Part shown: positions 43,359 to 52,129 of the stretch, piece after piece
How positions within the stretch are numbered: position 1 is the first letter of the stretch
How the letters are laid out: every line of letters begins with the position of its first letter
Origin: Bacillus mobilis
GTDB lineage: Bacteria > Bacillota > Bacilli > Bacillales > Bacillaceae_G
DNA length: 64,000 nt
Assembly: GCF_001884045.1 (NCBI RefSeq)
Contig: NZ_MACF01000103.1
Span: 1-64,000, forward strand
Direction: 5' to 3'
Translations under genes and position numbers: made by a program
Notes under the pieces: generated by a model
Told to the model about the DNA's origin: nothing
Database searches by the model: none
What the model saw: only the letters and a program-made list of their open reading frames with translations

Positions 43359-44489
43359 ATGAGCATTAAACCGTTATATGCAAAAGATGTTGCAGAGAAA
43401 GTTTTATTTGGAGAGTTGTTTATTTTAGATGTTCGTAATGAGACGGATTATGAAGATTGGAAAATTGAAGGGAAACAAATTTCTTCTATAAATAAACCGT
43501 ATTTTGATTTATTAGATGGTGTAGAGCATATTGTAAGTGAATTACCGAGAGAAAAAGAAATTTTAGTCGTATGTGCGAAAGAAGGTTCTTCGCAGTTTGT
43601 TGCTGAGCAATTAACAGAGGCCGGATTAGAAAATATTTATTATTTAGCTGGCGGTATGAAAGCTTGGAGTGAATATGTGAAGCCATTAAAAGTAGGCGAT
43701 GTACAGGGCGGAGGGAGTATATATCAATTTAATCGTCTTGGAAAAGGCTGTTTATCTTATATGGTCGTTTCAAACGGTGAAGCGGCAGTTATTGATGCAG
43801 TCAGAACAGTTGAAGCATATGAAGAGTTCGCGAAAGAGCATGGCGTTACGATTACGAATGTAATGGATACACATTTACATGCAGACCATATTTCGGGTGG
43901 ACGTAAGTTAGCTGAAAAAGTAGGTGGTGCGTATTGGTTACCGCCAAAAGATGCGGAGGAAGTCGTTTTCTCATATAAACCGCTTGTTGAAGGATCTGTT
44001 ATTACGGTGGGGGGTACTAAAATTGGAATTGATGCATTATACTCACCGGGACATACGATTGGAAGTACATCATTTATTGTAGATAATTCCTATTTATTAT
44101 CAGGTGATATTTTATTTGTAGATTCAATCGGACGTCCAGATCTTGCTGGAAAGGCTGAAGATTGGGTGAGTGATTTACGAGAAACTCTATATAACCGATA
44201 TAAAGTACTATCTCAACGATTAATCGTGTTACCAGCTCATTATTCAAAAATAAGTGAAATGGATGAGAATGGTGTTGTGAGCGCAAAGTTAAACGATTTA
44301 TTTGCGTATAATGCAGGACTAAACATTGAGGATGAGGGAGAGTTTCGTAAAGTTGTAACGGAGAATTTACCACCTCAGCCGAATGCTTACGAAGAAATTC
44401 GTCAAACGAATATGGGTAAAATCCATCCGAGTGTGGATGAAGAGCGTGAAATGGAGATTGGTCCAAACCGTTGTGCAGTTCATGAATAA
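43359..44489 (+). CDS. Rhodanese-persulfide dioxygenase fusion (CstB-like, reversed domain order)
   Basis: This 376-aa protein has an N-terminal rhodanese (about 1-108, Cys in [10 protein letters not shown]), then a metallo-beta-lactamase fold of the ETHE1/persulfide dioxygenase type (about 115-320) with iron ligands THLHADH, SPGHT and SGDILF. It oxidises low-molecular-weight persulfides to sulfite or thiosulfate. In S. aureus CstB the dioxygenase is N-terminal and the rhodanese C-terminal; here the order is reversed. The last 50 residues are an unassigned tail. Confidence 0.9.
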   Translation: MSIKPLYAKDVAEKVLFGELFILDVRNETDYEDWKIEGKQISSINKPYFDLLDGVEHIVSELPREKEILVVCAKEGSSQFVAEQLTEAGLENIYYLAGGMKAWSEYVKPLKVGDVQGGGSIYQFNRLGKGCLSYMVVSNGEAAVIDAVRTVEAYEEFAKEHGVTITNVMDTHLHADHISGGRKLAEKVGGAYWLPPKDAEEVVFSYKPLVEGSVITVGGTKIGIDALYSPGHTIGSTSFIVDNSYLLSGDILFVDSIGRPDLAGKAEDWVSDLRETLYNRYKVLSQRLIVLPAHYSKISEMDENGVVSAKLNDLFAYNAGLNIEDEGEFRKVVTENLPPQPNAYEEIRQTNMGKIHPSVDEEREMEIGPNRCAVHE

Positions 44490-44522
44490 TGAAATAAACA
44501 AATAAAAAAAATGGAGGAATAG

Positions 44523-44753
44523 ATGATGAATGTAAAACAAGTATTAGATGCGAAAGGTTTAGCATGTCCGATGCCGATTGTAAGAACGAAGAAAGCGATG
44601 GATATTTTACAAACTGGAGAAGTGTTAGAAGTACATGTAACAGATAAAGGGTCAGTTAAGGATATTCCAGCGTGGGCAAATAAAGGTGGTCATGACATCG
44701 TAAAGCATGAAGAAGACGCTGATGTGCTAAAGTTTTGGATTAAGAAGGCGTAG
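44523..44753 (+). CDS. TusA-like sulfur carrier
   Basis: This 76-aa protein is a single TusA domain with the persulfide Cys in AKGLACPMPIVRTKKAM. It closely resembles the TusA half of the upstream fusion (same CPMPIV-TKKAM and VTDKGS segments). GGAGGAATAG precedes its ATG. Confidence 0.92.
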   Translation: MMNVKQVLDAKGLACPMPIVRTKKAMDILQTGEVLEVHVTDKGSVKDIPAWANKGGHDIVKHEEDADVLKFWIKKA

Positions 44754-44783
44754 CATGTTTATAAATGTAGAGAGGTTGGTTAT

Positions 44784-45143
44784 ATGAATACAATATTAAG
44801 TACGCTTTTCATTGTACTGGCTGCAGCGCTTGTTATTTCACGTTTTTTACCGGTGAAAGGTGTTCAAAATATAAGTGGAAAAGAATTAAAGAGTATAGCA
44901 GGAAAAAAGGGAAAACAATTTATCGATGTTCGCACAGTAGGTGAATATAGAGGAAATCATATGAAAGGATTTCAAAATATCCCGCTAAATGAGTTAGCGA
45001 GTAAGGCAAATCAGTTAGATAAAAATAAAGAAGTAATCGTTATTTGTCAGAGCGGGATGAGAAGTAAGCAAGCAGCAAAGGTATTAAAGAAATTAGGATT
45101 TCAGCACGTTATCAATGTTTCAGGCGGTATGAATGGCTTGTGA
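44784..45143 (+). CDS. Membrane-anchored rhodanese
   Basis: This 119-aa protein has an N-terminal helix (about 4-22), then a rhodanese domain with FIDVRTVGEYRGNHM and active Cys in VICQSGMRS. It probably works at the membrane face in sulfur transfer. AGAGAGG precedes the ATG. Confidence 0.9.
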   Translation: MNTILSTLFIVLAAALVISRFLPVKGVQNISGKELKSIAGKKGKQFIDVRTVGEYRGNHMKGFQNIPLNELASKANQLDKNKEVIVICQSGMRSKQAAKVLKKLGFQHVINVSGGMNGL

Positions 45144-45157
45144 GGAGGAAATTTAAA

Positions 45158-45454
45158 ATGAAAGAAATTACAGCAACAGAATTAGAAGAAAAATTGTTAC
45201 GTAAAGAAGTAGTAAATATCGTAGATGTACGTGAAGTAGAAGAAGTCGCCGAGGGGAAAATCCCAGAAGCGTGTAATATTCCATTAGGATTATTAGAATT
45301 TCGTATGCATGAGTTGGATAAAAAGAAAGAATATATTATCGTTTGTCGCTCTGGCGGAAGAAGTGGAAGAGCAGTTCAGTTTTTAGAGAGTTACGGTTTT
45401 CAAGCGATCAATATGGTAGGTGGTATGTTAGCGTGGGAAGGTAAAGTCGTATAG
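45158..45454 (+). CDS. Single-domain rhodanese
   Basis: This 98-aa sulfurtransferase has NIVDVREVEEVAEGKIPEA and the active Cys in VCRSGGRSGRA. An in-frame GTG at 45140 lies inside the AGGAGG ribosome site, so 45158 is the start. It is the fourth rhodanese domain encoded in this regulon (the third as part of cstR-controlled genes after the fusions). Confidence 0.92.
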   Translation: MKEITATELEEKLLRKEVVNIVDVREVEEVAEGKIPEACNIPLGLLEFRMHELDKKKEYIIVCRSGGRSGRAVQFLESYGFQAINMVGGMLAWEGKVV

Positions 45455-45462
45455 TACAGAGA

Positions 45463-45619
45463 TAAAGTGAAACTTTAATCAGTGGGGATTTTTGTCCATC
45501 CCCCACTGATTATTAGTTGAACCAATCGGGCTTTTACGGGCAGTTGATCCTCCACCTAACTTCTTTGCTTCCGCTGAATTTTGAGGTGGGGATCTTACTG
45601 CCCGTTAATGCGGGATAAA
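45463..45619 (+). repeat. Structured intergenic repeat, copy B (~157 bp)
   Basis: It is the partner of the copy at 43166 and sits in the same position: just after a gene stop and just before a CstR-like operator. Stem 1 is ATCAGTGGGG/CCCCACTGAT and stem 2 TACGGGCAGT/ACTGCCCGTTA. Base changes relative to copy A keep the stems paired. Confidence 0.85.
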
Positions 45620-45647
45620 TGATTTGAGCCTTTTTACAAATAATAAT

Positions 45648-45663
45648 ATACCCCTATAGGTAA
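45648..45663. promoter_or_regulatory. CstR-like operator 5 (before the DsrE-type gene)
   Basis: ATACCCCTATAGGTAA, a few bases before the TGGAGGG ribosome site. Confidence 0.7.
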
Positions 45664-45679
45664 TTGGAGGGAGAACAAC

Positions 45680-46159
45680 ATGGAACAACAGAAGAAAACA
45701 ACAATCGTTTTATTTAGCGGAGATTATGATAAAGCGATGGCTGCTTATATTATTGCAAATGGTGCAGCGGCGTATGATCAAGAGGTGACTATTTTTCATA
45801 CTTTTTGGGGCTTAAATGCTTTAAGGAAAGATGAACATGTGAAGGTAAAGAAAACGTTCATAGAAAAAGTATTTGGAAAAATGATGCCGCGTGGTGTGGA
45901 TAAGATGGGATTATCAAAAATGAATTTTGCCGGTATGGGACCAAAGATGATTAAAGGTATTATGAAAAAACACAATGCGATGCCTTTACCGGATTTAATG
46001 GATTTGGCGAAAGAACAGGGAATTAAACTTGTAGCTTGTCAAATGACGGTAGATTTATTAGGGTTAAAAGAGGAAGAGATTATGGAAGGGGTAGAGTTTG
46101 CAGGAGTAGGAGCTTATTTAGCAGATGCTTCGGATGGGAATGTGAACTTATTCATTTAA
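45680..46159 (+). CDS. DsrE/DsrF/DrsH-like sulfur-relay protein
   Basis: This 159-aa protein has the DsrE2 pattern: TTIVLFSGDYDKAMAAYIIANGAAA, VTIFHTFWGLNALR, and a conserved Cys in KLVACQMTVDLLG. Such proteins bind or pass sulfane sulfur. It is preceded by operator 5 and followed by a sulfite exporter-like gene, which fits a role in persulfide handling. Confidence 0.9.
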   Translation: MEQQKKTTIVLFSGDYDKAMAAYIIANGAAAYDQEVTIFHTFWGLNALRKDEHVKVKKTFIEKVFGKMMPRGVDKMGLSKMNFAGMGPKMIKGIMKKHNAMPLPDLMDLAKEQGIKLVACQMTVDLLGLKEEEIMEGVEFAGVGAYLADASDGNVNLFI

Positions 46160-46192
46160 ATCACCTTCTTTTTAGAAGGCGGGGGATATAAG

Positions 46193-46957
46193 GTGAGTTT
46201 AGTCGTATTACTTTTTATAATTGGGTTTATCGGATCGTTTATATCAGGAATGGTTGGAATTGGCGGTGCGATTATTAATTATCCGATGATCCTATACATT
46301 CCGGTATTGCTAGGATTTACTGGCTATACGTCACATGAAGTGAGTGGTATTACAGCGGTGCAAGTATTCTTTGCAACTTTTGCAGGGGCATGGGCCTATC
46401 GGAAAAGTAATGATATGGATAAAACGTTAGTTATGTATATGGGAGCTAGTATATTAGTAGGAAGTTTCATAGGGAGTTTTGGTGCTAACGTATTAGAGGA
46501 ACATACGGTTAATGTTGTTTATGCAGCGTTAGCAACAATTGCTGCTATTATGATGTTCGTACCGAAGCGAAATAATGGTGATAAAGTGAAATATAATAAA
46601 TGGTTAGCAAGTTTGCTAGCGTTTATTGTAGGTGGAGCATCAGGCATTATAGGTGCTGGCGGTTCTTTCTTATTAGTACCGATTATGTTAGTGGTTTTAA
46701 AATTGCCGATACGTACAACAATAGCGACATCTATTGCTATTACGTTTATTTCCTCAGTAGGGATTACGACTGGAAAAGTGATAACTGGGCAAGTGGTCGT
46801 AATTCCAGCTCTTATTATTGCGATTGCAAGTATCATTGCTGCGCCGCTTGGAGCGCAAGTTGGGAAGAGGATCAATCAAAAAGCATTGCAATATATGTTA
46901 TCGATTTTGATTGTAGGCACTGCTGTTAAGATGTGGATTGATATGATATCGAAATAA
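46193..46957 (+). CDS. TauE/SafE-family sulfite/organosulfonate exporter
   Basis: This 254-aa membrane protein has about eight helices and the duplicated TauE motifs (GFIGSFISGMVGIGGAIINYP and VGGASGIIGAGGSFLLVP). In CstR regulons this family (TauE) is thought to export sulfite made by the persulfide dioxygenase. It uses a GTG start after GGGGG and ends the sulfur cluster. Confidence 0.92.
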   Translation: MSLVVLLFIIGFIGSFISGMVGIGGAIINYPMILYIPVLLGFTGYTSHEVSGITAVQVFFATFAGAWAYRKSNDMDKTLVMYMGASILVGSFIGSFGANVLEEHTVNVVYAALATIAAIMMFVPKRNNGDKVKYNKWLASLLAFIVGGASGIIGAGGSFLLVPIMLVVLKLPIRTTIATSIAITFISSVGITTGKVITGQVVVIPALIIAIASIIAAPLGAQVGKRINQKALQYMLSILIVGTAVKMWIDMISK

Positions 46958-46988
46958 AAGGATGGAGCTGCTTGCAGCCCATCCTTTC
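46957..46988. terminator. Terminator between tauE and the YbjN-like gene
   Basis: GGATGG-A-GCTGC pairs with GCAGC-CCATCC. The flanks allow use on both strands. Confidence 0.85.
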
Positions 46989-46990
46989 AT

Positions 46991-47431
46991 TTATCCCCAA
47001 ATAACTTTCATTAAGTTTTTATATTGGTCATTTGCTAATCTATATAGCGTTAGCGTATGTTCAAAGACAAGTGCTGGATTAAAGTTTGGTTCTGAGAATG
47101 CAAGAGATGTTGTAATATCAATTGCATTTTGCTTGTTTAATGTGAATTTTGCAAATCGATAAGATGTGTTTAATTCATTAATAACGTGCAAAATATCATT
47201 TGTTGATGTTGCATCAGGTACGTGAGCAACATTGAAGCAGTATATATCCACGGTAGGATCTTCATTTTGGAAAGCAGCGAGAAGTTGAATTTTTGCGCCA
47301 GCTTCTGTCTCTAATCCTACTGAAAAATGAACAGAACCATTGTTTTCATCTATATTTTCTTCCATGTATATATCGTTTGACTTTAAGTAGTCTCTAAAAT
47401 CTGAGATGTTATGTTTTACTGCAGCTTTCAT
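46991..47431 (-). CDS. YbjN-domain-like protein, 146 aa
   Basis: This cytosolic protein resembles YbjN/type-III-chaperone-like folds: a helix, a beta-meander (VHFSVGLETEAGAKIQLLAAF) and the segment LHVINELNTSYRFAKFTLN typical of YbjN proteins. The role is unknown; the YbjN fold usually acts as a binding adaptor. The start follows AGGGGGCTC. Confidence 0.75.
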   Translation of the reverse strand: MKAAVKHNISDFRDYLKSNDIYMEENIDENNGSVHFSVGLETEAGAKIQLLAAFQNEDPTVDIYCFNVAHVPDATSTNDILHVINELNTSYRFAKFTLNKQNAIDITTSLAFSEPNFNPALVFEHTLTLYRLANDQYKNLMKVIWG

Positions 47432-47531
47432 ATGTATGAGCCCCCTGATAATTGGAATAGATTGCTACTATTTATTATAATTTAAAAATATTAAAAAAGA
47501 TAGTTGGAAAGTTCTGATTTTTTTGTATTGA

Positions 47532-47579
47532 ATAAAAAAGAAGCAGCTCTCTACCTCCATAGAGAACTGCTTCTTTTTT
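47532..47579 (-). terminator. Terminator of the LCP gene
   Basis: AAAGAAGCAG...CTCT pairs with AGAG...CTGCTTCTTT, with T-rich flanks. Confidence 0.88.
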
Positions 47580-48780
47580 ATTCATTGTCGTTAGATGATG
47601 TTTCTGTATCTTCACTGTTATTTTTATTTTTCACTTCATTGTTACTTGATTCGCGTTCACTTGAATTTTCTGACTTAGATTCTTTTGTTTTCTCTGTGCT
47701 TGTTTTCTTCGAATCAGAGTCTGTTTTTGTATATGCAGGTAATCCAAGGTGAGAACGAAGATCGTTTGTAACTTTTGCTAATTCTTTTTTATCTGGATTG
47801 TAGTAATATGTTCGGCCACCACCAGCAGATTGGCTACATGTATCGTCACCTTTTGCCATATAGCAGTCTTCACCTTGAAGTTGTAATTTCTCAATTTCTG
47901 AATCCGATCCATACTTATAGAATGAAAGCATATCATCGAATGTTAAGTTTGTAACGAATTGTCCGTTAATATCATCAATGATGTTACCAACTTTTGTTAC
48001 AGATCCAACGCTTGTTAGTTTCTTTAAAATTGCTTCAATAACGAGCTGTTGACGTTGCCCACGCATTGCATCACTATCGATGTGGCGCGTTCTAGCAAGA
48101 GCAAGAGCTTCTTCACTATTTAGCTTTTGAACACCTTTTTTCAGATGAATTGCATCAGCAGTATCATTACTATCTTGTTCAGTAAATTCAACTGGTACAT
48201 CGACTTCAATCCCGCCTAGATCATCGACAATTTTCATAAATGATTTGAAGTTAAACTTTACAAAGTAATCGACAGGAACATTCATTAATTTTTCAACTGC
48301 ATCAATACTTGCTTGTGGTCCACCGTCTTTTCCGTTTTTAGTAGAACCGTATGCATGAGCGTGTGTAATTTTATCTTTTTTCTTTTCCACTGGGATATAA
48401 GTATATGTATCTCGTGGAATACTTAATAGTTTTACAGTTTTGCTATCTTTATTAAACGTTGCAAGTAATAGTGCATCCGTTCTTATAGCTTCACCATATT
48501 CTTTCCCACGGACATCGCTTTCATCAACACCCATGATTAAGACAGAGACGTTATTTGTGATAGGTTTTACAGCTTTATCACGTAAATCAGATTTATCACC
48601 GCGCGCTAAATCGTGTGCGGCGTTTCGAACAGCAGAAGATGCTTTATTTACTAAAAACCAAGTATAACCGCCACCTATTATTAAAAAGAATAGAATAACG
48701 CTTATAATAATTTTTGTTTTTTTCTTACCTTTTTTCGGTTTACTGCGTGTATTTTCTTGCAAAGATGGGTTTTGCTCCAT
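47578..48780 (-). CDS. LytR-CpsA-Psr (LCP) family wall-polymer transferase
   Basis: This 400-aa protein has a basic cytosolic N-terminus, one membrane helix (about residues 25-46) and an extracytoplasmic LCP domain with VLIMGVDESDVRG, ALLLATFNKDSKTVKLLSIPRDTYTYI and LARTRHIDSDAMRGQRQQLVIEAI. LCP enzymes transfer teichoic acids or other polymers from undecaprenyl phosphate to peptidoglycan. The C-terminal 50 residues are a Ser/Lys/Glu-rich tail. The start at 48780 follows AAGGAGT; the ORF is open to 48816. Confidence 0.92.
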   Translation of the reverse strand: MEQNPSLQENTRSKPKKGKKKTKIIISVILFFLIIGGGYTWFLVNKASSAVRNAAHDLARGDKSDLRDKAVKPITNNVSVLIMGVDESDVRGKEYGEAIRTDALLLATFNKDSKTVKLLSIPRDTYTYIPVEKKKDKITHAHAYGSTKNGKDGGPQASIDAVEKLMNVPVDYFVKFNFKSFMKIVDDLGGIEVDVPVEFTEQDSNDTADAIHLKKGVQKLNSEEALALARTRHIDSDAMRGQRQQLVIEAILKKLTSVGSVTKVGNIIDDINGQFVTNLTFDDMLSFYKYGSDSEIEKLQLQGEDCYMAKGDDTCSQSAGGGRTYYYNPDKKELAKVTNDLRSHLGLPAYTKTDSDSKKTSTEKTKESKSENSSERESSNNEVKNKNNSEDTETSSNDNE

Positions 48781-49093
48781 TTCCTGTACTCCTTCATTTG
48801 GATTGAAATACGACACTCACATCCACTTATTATAATGAAATTTAGCGAAAAAAGACATTACAAATCATTTACATTTCGTAAAAATTCAATTTATTTATAA
48901 AAAGTCAGATTTCTATATTTTATTTTTCAGATGTAGAATAAGTATAAGGTTTTTTAGTAGAAATGAAAATACGTATTGTGAGAAAGTGATAGAGAAGTAA
49001 GATTTGTTGAAATATAGCCAAGAAAAAATGAGTAGGTTTACTTATTTCTTCTATATAATAAAGAAGAATTTGACGGATAAAGGAGAGGCCATA

Positions 49094-50092
49094 ATGAATC
49101 ATACATCATTCCGAGCAATCGTTGTGAACGAAACAGAAAGTAAGCAGTTTGTAAGAAACGTTGTAGAGAGAGAAGTAAGTAGTTTACCTGAGGGGGACGT
49201 ATTCATACAGGTTCATTATTCTTCATTAAATTATAAAGATGCACTTTCAGCTACTGGTAATAAAGGTGTAACGAGAACATATCCTCATACGCCAGGAATT
49301 GATGCAGCAGGAGAAGTTGTGGGTAGTAAAGGTGAAACTATTAAAGTAGGCGATCAAGTCATTGTAACGGGTTATGATTTAGGGATGAATACTTCTGGTG
49401 GTTTCGGAGAATATATTCGCGTGCCGGCATCTTGGGTTATCCCTTTACCAGAGGGAATGTCATTAAAGGAAAGTATGATGTACGGGACAGCAGGTTTTAC
49501 AGCTGCCTTATCAGTGTATAAGCTTATTGGAGCAGGGATCACGCCTAATATGGGAGATGTGTTAGTAACGGGTGCCACAGGCGGCGTAGGGAGTGTAGCT
49601 GTAAGTATTTTAAGTAAGTTAGGATTTAACGTAGTAGGAGCGACAGGGAAAATGGAAGAAGAACAGATGCTACTACGTTTAGGAGCGAAAAAAGTGATTC
49701 ATCGTACGGAATTGAATGATGAATCAGGAAGACCAATGTTAAAAGGGATATACGCCGGGGTTATCGATACTGTAGGCGGGAGAATGCTAGAAACTGCTTT
49801 AAAAACGGTAAAGTATGGTGGCTGTGTAACGACATGCGGTAATGTGGCAGGCGAGGAATTACAAACAACAGTATATCCGTTTATTTTGCGAGGCATAAGC
49901 CTTTTAGGGATAGATTCTGTGCAATGCCCAGTGGATGTGAGAAGAGATGTATGGACGCTCTTAGCAAGTGAATGGAAAAATAATGAGTTACTATCTTATA
50001 CAGAAGAATGTACATTAGAAGAGTTAGATGAGAAGTTTACACTTATATTACAAGGAAAGTTAAAAGGAAGAACGGTTGTAAATATGAAATGA
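49094..50092 (+). CDS. Quinone oxidoreductase / acrylyl-CoA reductase (AcuI/YhdH family)
   Basis: This 332-aa MDR-family enzyme has no zinc ligands; it has SSLNYKDALSATG, the NADPH motif VTGATGGVGSVAVSILSKLG, and the C-terminal KGRTVV. The AcuI/YhdH/YhfP group reduces acrylyl-CoA or enones. The start at 49094 follows AAAGGAGAGG; the ORF runs back to 49004. Confidence 0.9.
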   Translation: MNHTSFRAIVVNETESKQFVRNVVEREVSSLPEGDVFIQVHYSSLNYKDALSATGNKGVTRTYPHTPGIDAAGEVVGSKGETIKVGDQVIVTGYDLGMNTSGGFGEYIRVPASWVIPLPEGMSLKESMMYGTAGFTAALSVYKLIGAGITPNMGDVLVTGATGGVGSVAVSILSKLGFNVVGATGKMEEEQMLLRLGAKKVIHRTELNDESGRPMLKGIYAGVIDTVGGRMLETALKTVKYGGCVTTCGNVAGEELQTTVYPFILRGISLLGIDSVQCPVDVRRDVWTLLASEWKNNELLSYTEECTLEELDEKFTLILQGKLKGRTVVNMK

Positions 50093-50129
50093 AAAAAGAG
50101 ACGCTTACATTAGCGTCTCTTTTTTATTA
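50093..50129. terminator. Bidirectional terminator
   Basis: AAAAGAGACGCT/AGCGTCTCTTTT with a short loop serves two converging genes. Confidence 0.92.
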
Positions 50130-51782
50130 TAATGATTGTTTTAAATTGATTTTACCTTGTTCACCTAAAACACCATCAGCGATATTTACAGCGTGATCAC
50201 CGATACGCTCTAAGTTACTTACCATATCGACGAAGATGATACTTGCATCACCTGAACAGCTACGTTCGTTCAGACGTAATACGTGACGTTTACGAAGAAC
50301 ACGTTCCATTTGGTCGATTTTACGTTCTTTTGCAATAACAGTTTGAGCTAGCTCAGTATCGAAGTTTGTTAAAGCTTCAACTGCATCTTGTAATGTTGAA
50401 ATTGTTAACTCAAGCATTTCATTTAGTTCAGCTAGTGCTTCGTCTGATAGAGAAACACGGTTTGAAATTTGGAAATCTACAAGTTCTACAAGGTTTTCTA
50501 CATGATCACCGACACGTTCAATATCTCCAACTACACCTGCTAAAACAGAATGCTTCTCAGAGTCTGTTGGTGAAAGTGGCTTTTCTGATAGTAAAACTAA
50601 ATACTCGGTAATTTTTTTATCTAAATTGTTAATAGCACCCTCTAATTGAGTAGCCATATCAGCGTGTTTTTTGTCTTGTGTATTTAAAAATTGATTTGCT
50701 TCTTTTAATCCATGTAATGAGAACTCCGCCATACGGATGATTTCTTTTTGAGCTTCTGTTAAAGCGATAGCTGGAGATTGCTCAATAAAGATTGGATTTA
50801 AATGTTGTGGTTTGAAATCAATAGCAGAATCTTCACCACGAATAAGTTTTGTTACAATCCATGCTAATACAGCGATGAATGGGAATTGAATAACTGCATT
50901 TGTTACGTTAAATGTTCCGTGTGCAAATGCAATTGTCATTTCTGGATTTAAGTTTAATGATGTTTGGAAATATTGAATTAAGCTTGTAAATGGTACTAAT
51001 AAAATCGTAAATATGATTGTACCGACGATATTAAAGATAACGTGAACTAATGCTGCACGTCTTGCGGCAATAGAAGTACCGATTGCTGCTAATACAGCTG
51101 TAATTGTTGTACCGATATTATCACCGAATAATACAGGAAGCGCAGCTTTTAAATCGATTGCACCTTGACCGAATAGTTCTTGCAAAATACCAATTGTTGC
51201 ACTTGAACTTTGTACAATTAAAGTGAAGACTGTACCAACAACAACTCCTAAAATTGGGTTATCACTCATGCTAACCGTTAACTCTTGGAATGACTCTAAA
51301 GAGCGAAGAGGTTTCATACCTGCACTCATTAATTCTAAACCGAAGAATAACATACCAAAACCGAATATAACTTGACCTAAAGAATGAACCTTTTTATTTT
51401 TAAAGAAGAATAGTAAGATAGCCCCAACTGCCATAATTGGAAGAGCGTATTCTCCGATTTTAATTCCGATAATAAATGCAGTAACTGTCGTTCCGATGTT
51501 CGCACCCATAATAACACCAATTGCTTGTCTTAATGTCATAAATCCGGCACTTACAAGTCCGACTGTTAAAGCTGTTGTTCCTGAACTTGATTGGATTAAT
51601 ACAGTAACTAACATACCTGCTAGTACACCCATAAGTGGGTTTGTTGTAAAGCGATCTAGAATATCGCGAAGACGATCTCCAGCTGCTTGTTGCAGTCCAT
51701 CGCCCATGTATTTAATACCAAATAAGAAAATACCTAATCCACCAATGAACTGGAAGATCATATCTTGAATATTGTATTCCAC
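50127..51782 (-). CDS. Na/Pi cotransporter with PhoU-like domain
   Basis: This 551-aa protein has two Na/Pi-cotransporter repeats in about nine helices (TVLIQSSSGTTALTVGLVSAG and TLIVQSSSATIGIL carry the QSSSGTT/QSSSATI signatures). A C-terminal cytosolic PhoU-like four-helix domain follows (about 345-551). It exports or imports phosphate with sodium. GTG at 51782 is chosen because AAGGAG is eight bases upstream; the GTG at 51791 overlaps that site. Confidence 0.92.
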   Translation of the reverse strand: MEYNIQDMIFQFIGGLGIFLFGIKYMGDGLQQAAGDRLRDILDRFTTNPLMGVLAGMLVTVLIQSSSGTTALTVGLVSAGFMTLRQAIGVIMGANIGTTVTAFIIGIKIGEYALPIMAVGAILLFFFKNKKVHSLGQVIFGFGMLFFGLELMSAGMKPLRSLESFQELTVSMSDNPILGVVVGTVFTLIVQSSSATIGILQELFGQGAIDLKAALPVLFGDNIGTTITAVLAAIGTSIAARRAALVHVIFNIVGTIIFTILLVPFTSLIQYFQTSLNLNPEMTIAFAHGTFNVTNAVIQFPFIAVLAWIVTKLIRGEDSAIDFKPQHLNPIFIEQSPAIALTEAQKEIIRMAEFSLHGLKEANQFLNTQDKKHADMATQLEGAINNLDKKITEYLVLLSEKPLSPTDSEKHSVLAGVVGDIERVGDHVENLVELVDFQISNRVSLSDEALAELNEMLELTISTLQDAVEALTNFDTELAQTVIAKERKIDQMERVLRKRHVLRLNERSCSGDASIIFVDMVSNLERIGDHAVNIADGVLGEQGKINLKQSL

Positions 51783-52129
51783 GCATTCCACTCCTTAAAT
51801 TTCATGTACGATGTAATTATTAACTAAACCTTGAGGTACTGTAAACGGTTTATCAGTAAAATTTACACTAAATTTACAAAGGGATGAAAAGTTTACAATT
51901 CTTTAAAGAAACAGCTGGATTTAATTGGTTTAAGCCCTATATAGACAGTGTTTTTTGTAAAGAAATCACACTTTTTAGAATAGTATTATTCAGTTGGATA
52001 TGAAGGAAAGCGTCTGCGAGTTCATCGTATATTTTTTGATGAAAGTTAAAAAAATATGTAGGAAAATGATTTTATAAATTTATTTCTCGTTATTCATCTC
52101 GTTTTTGTGCATAAAAAAAGCCACTGAAA
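51783..52129. other. Intergenic region between two minus-strand genes
   Basis: About 350 AT-rich bases that must hold the Na/Pi promoter. I see no ORF or known RNA. A poor hairpin near 52108-52145 (AAGCTGCTGG/CAGTGGCTT on the minus strand) may end the downstream MFS transcript. Confidence 0.5.
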
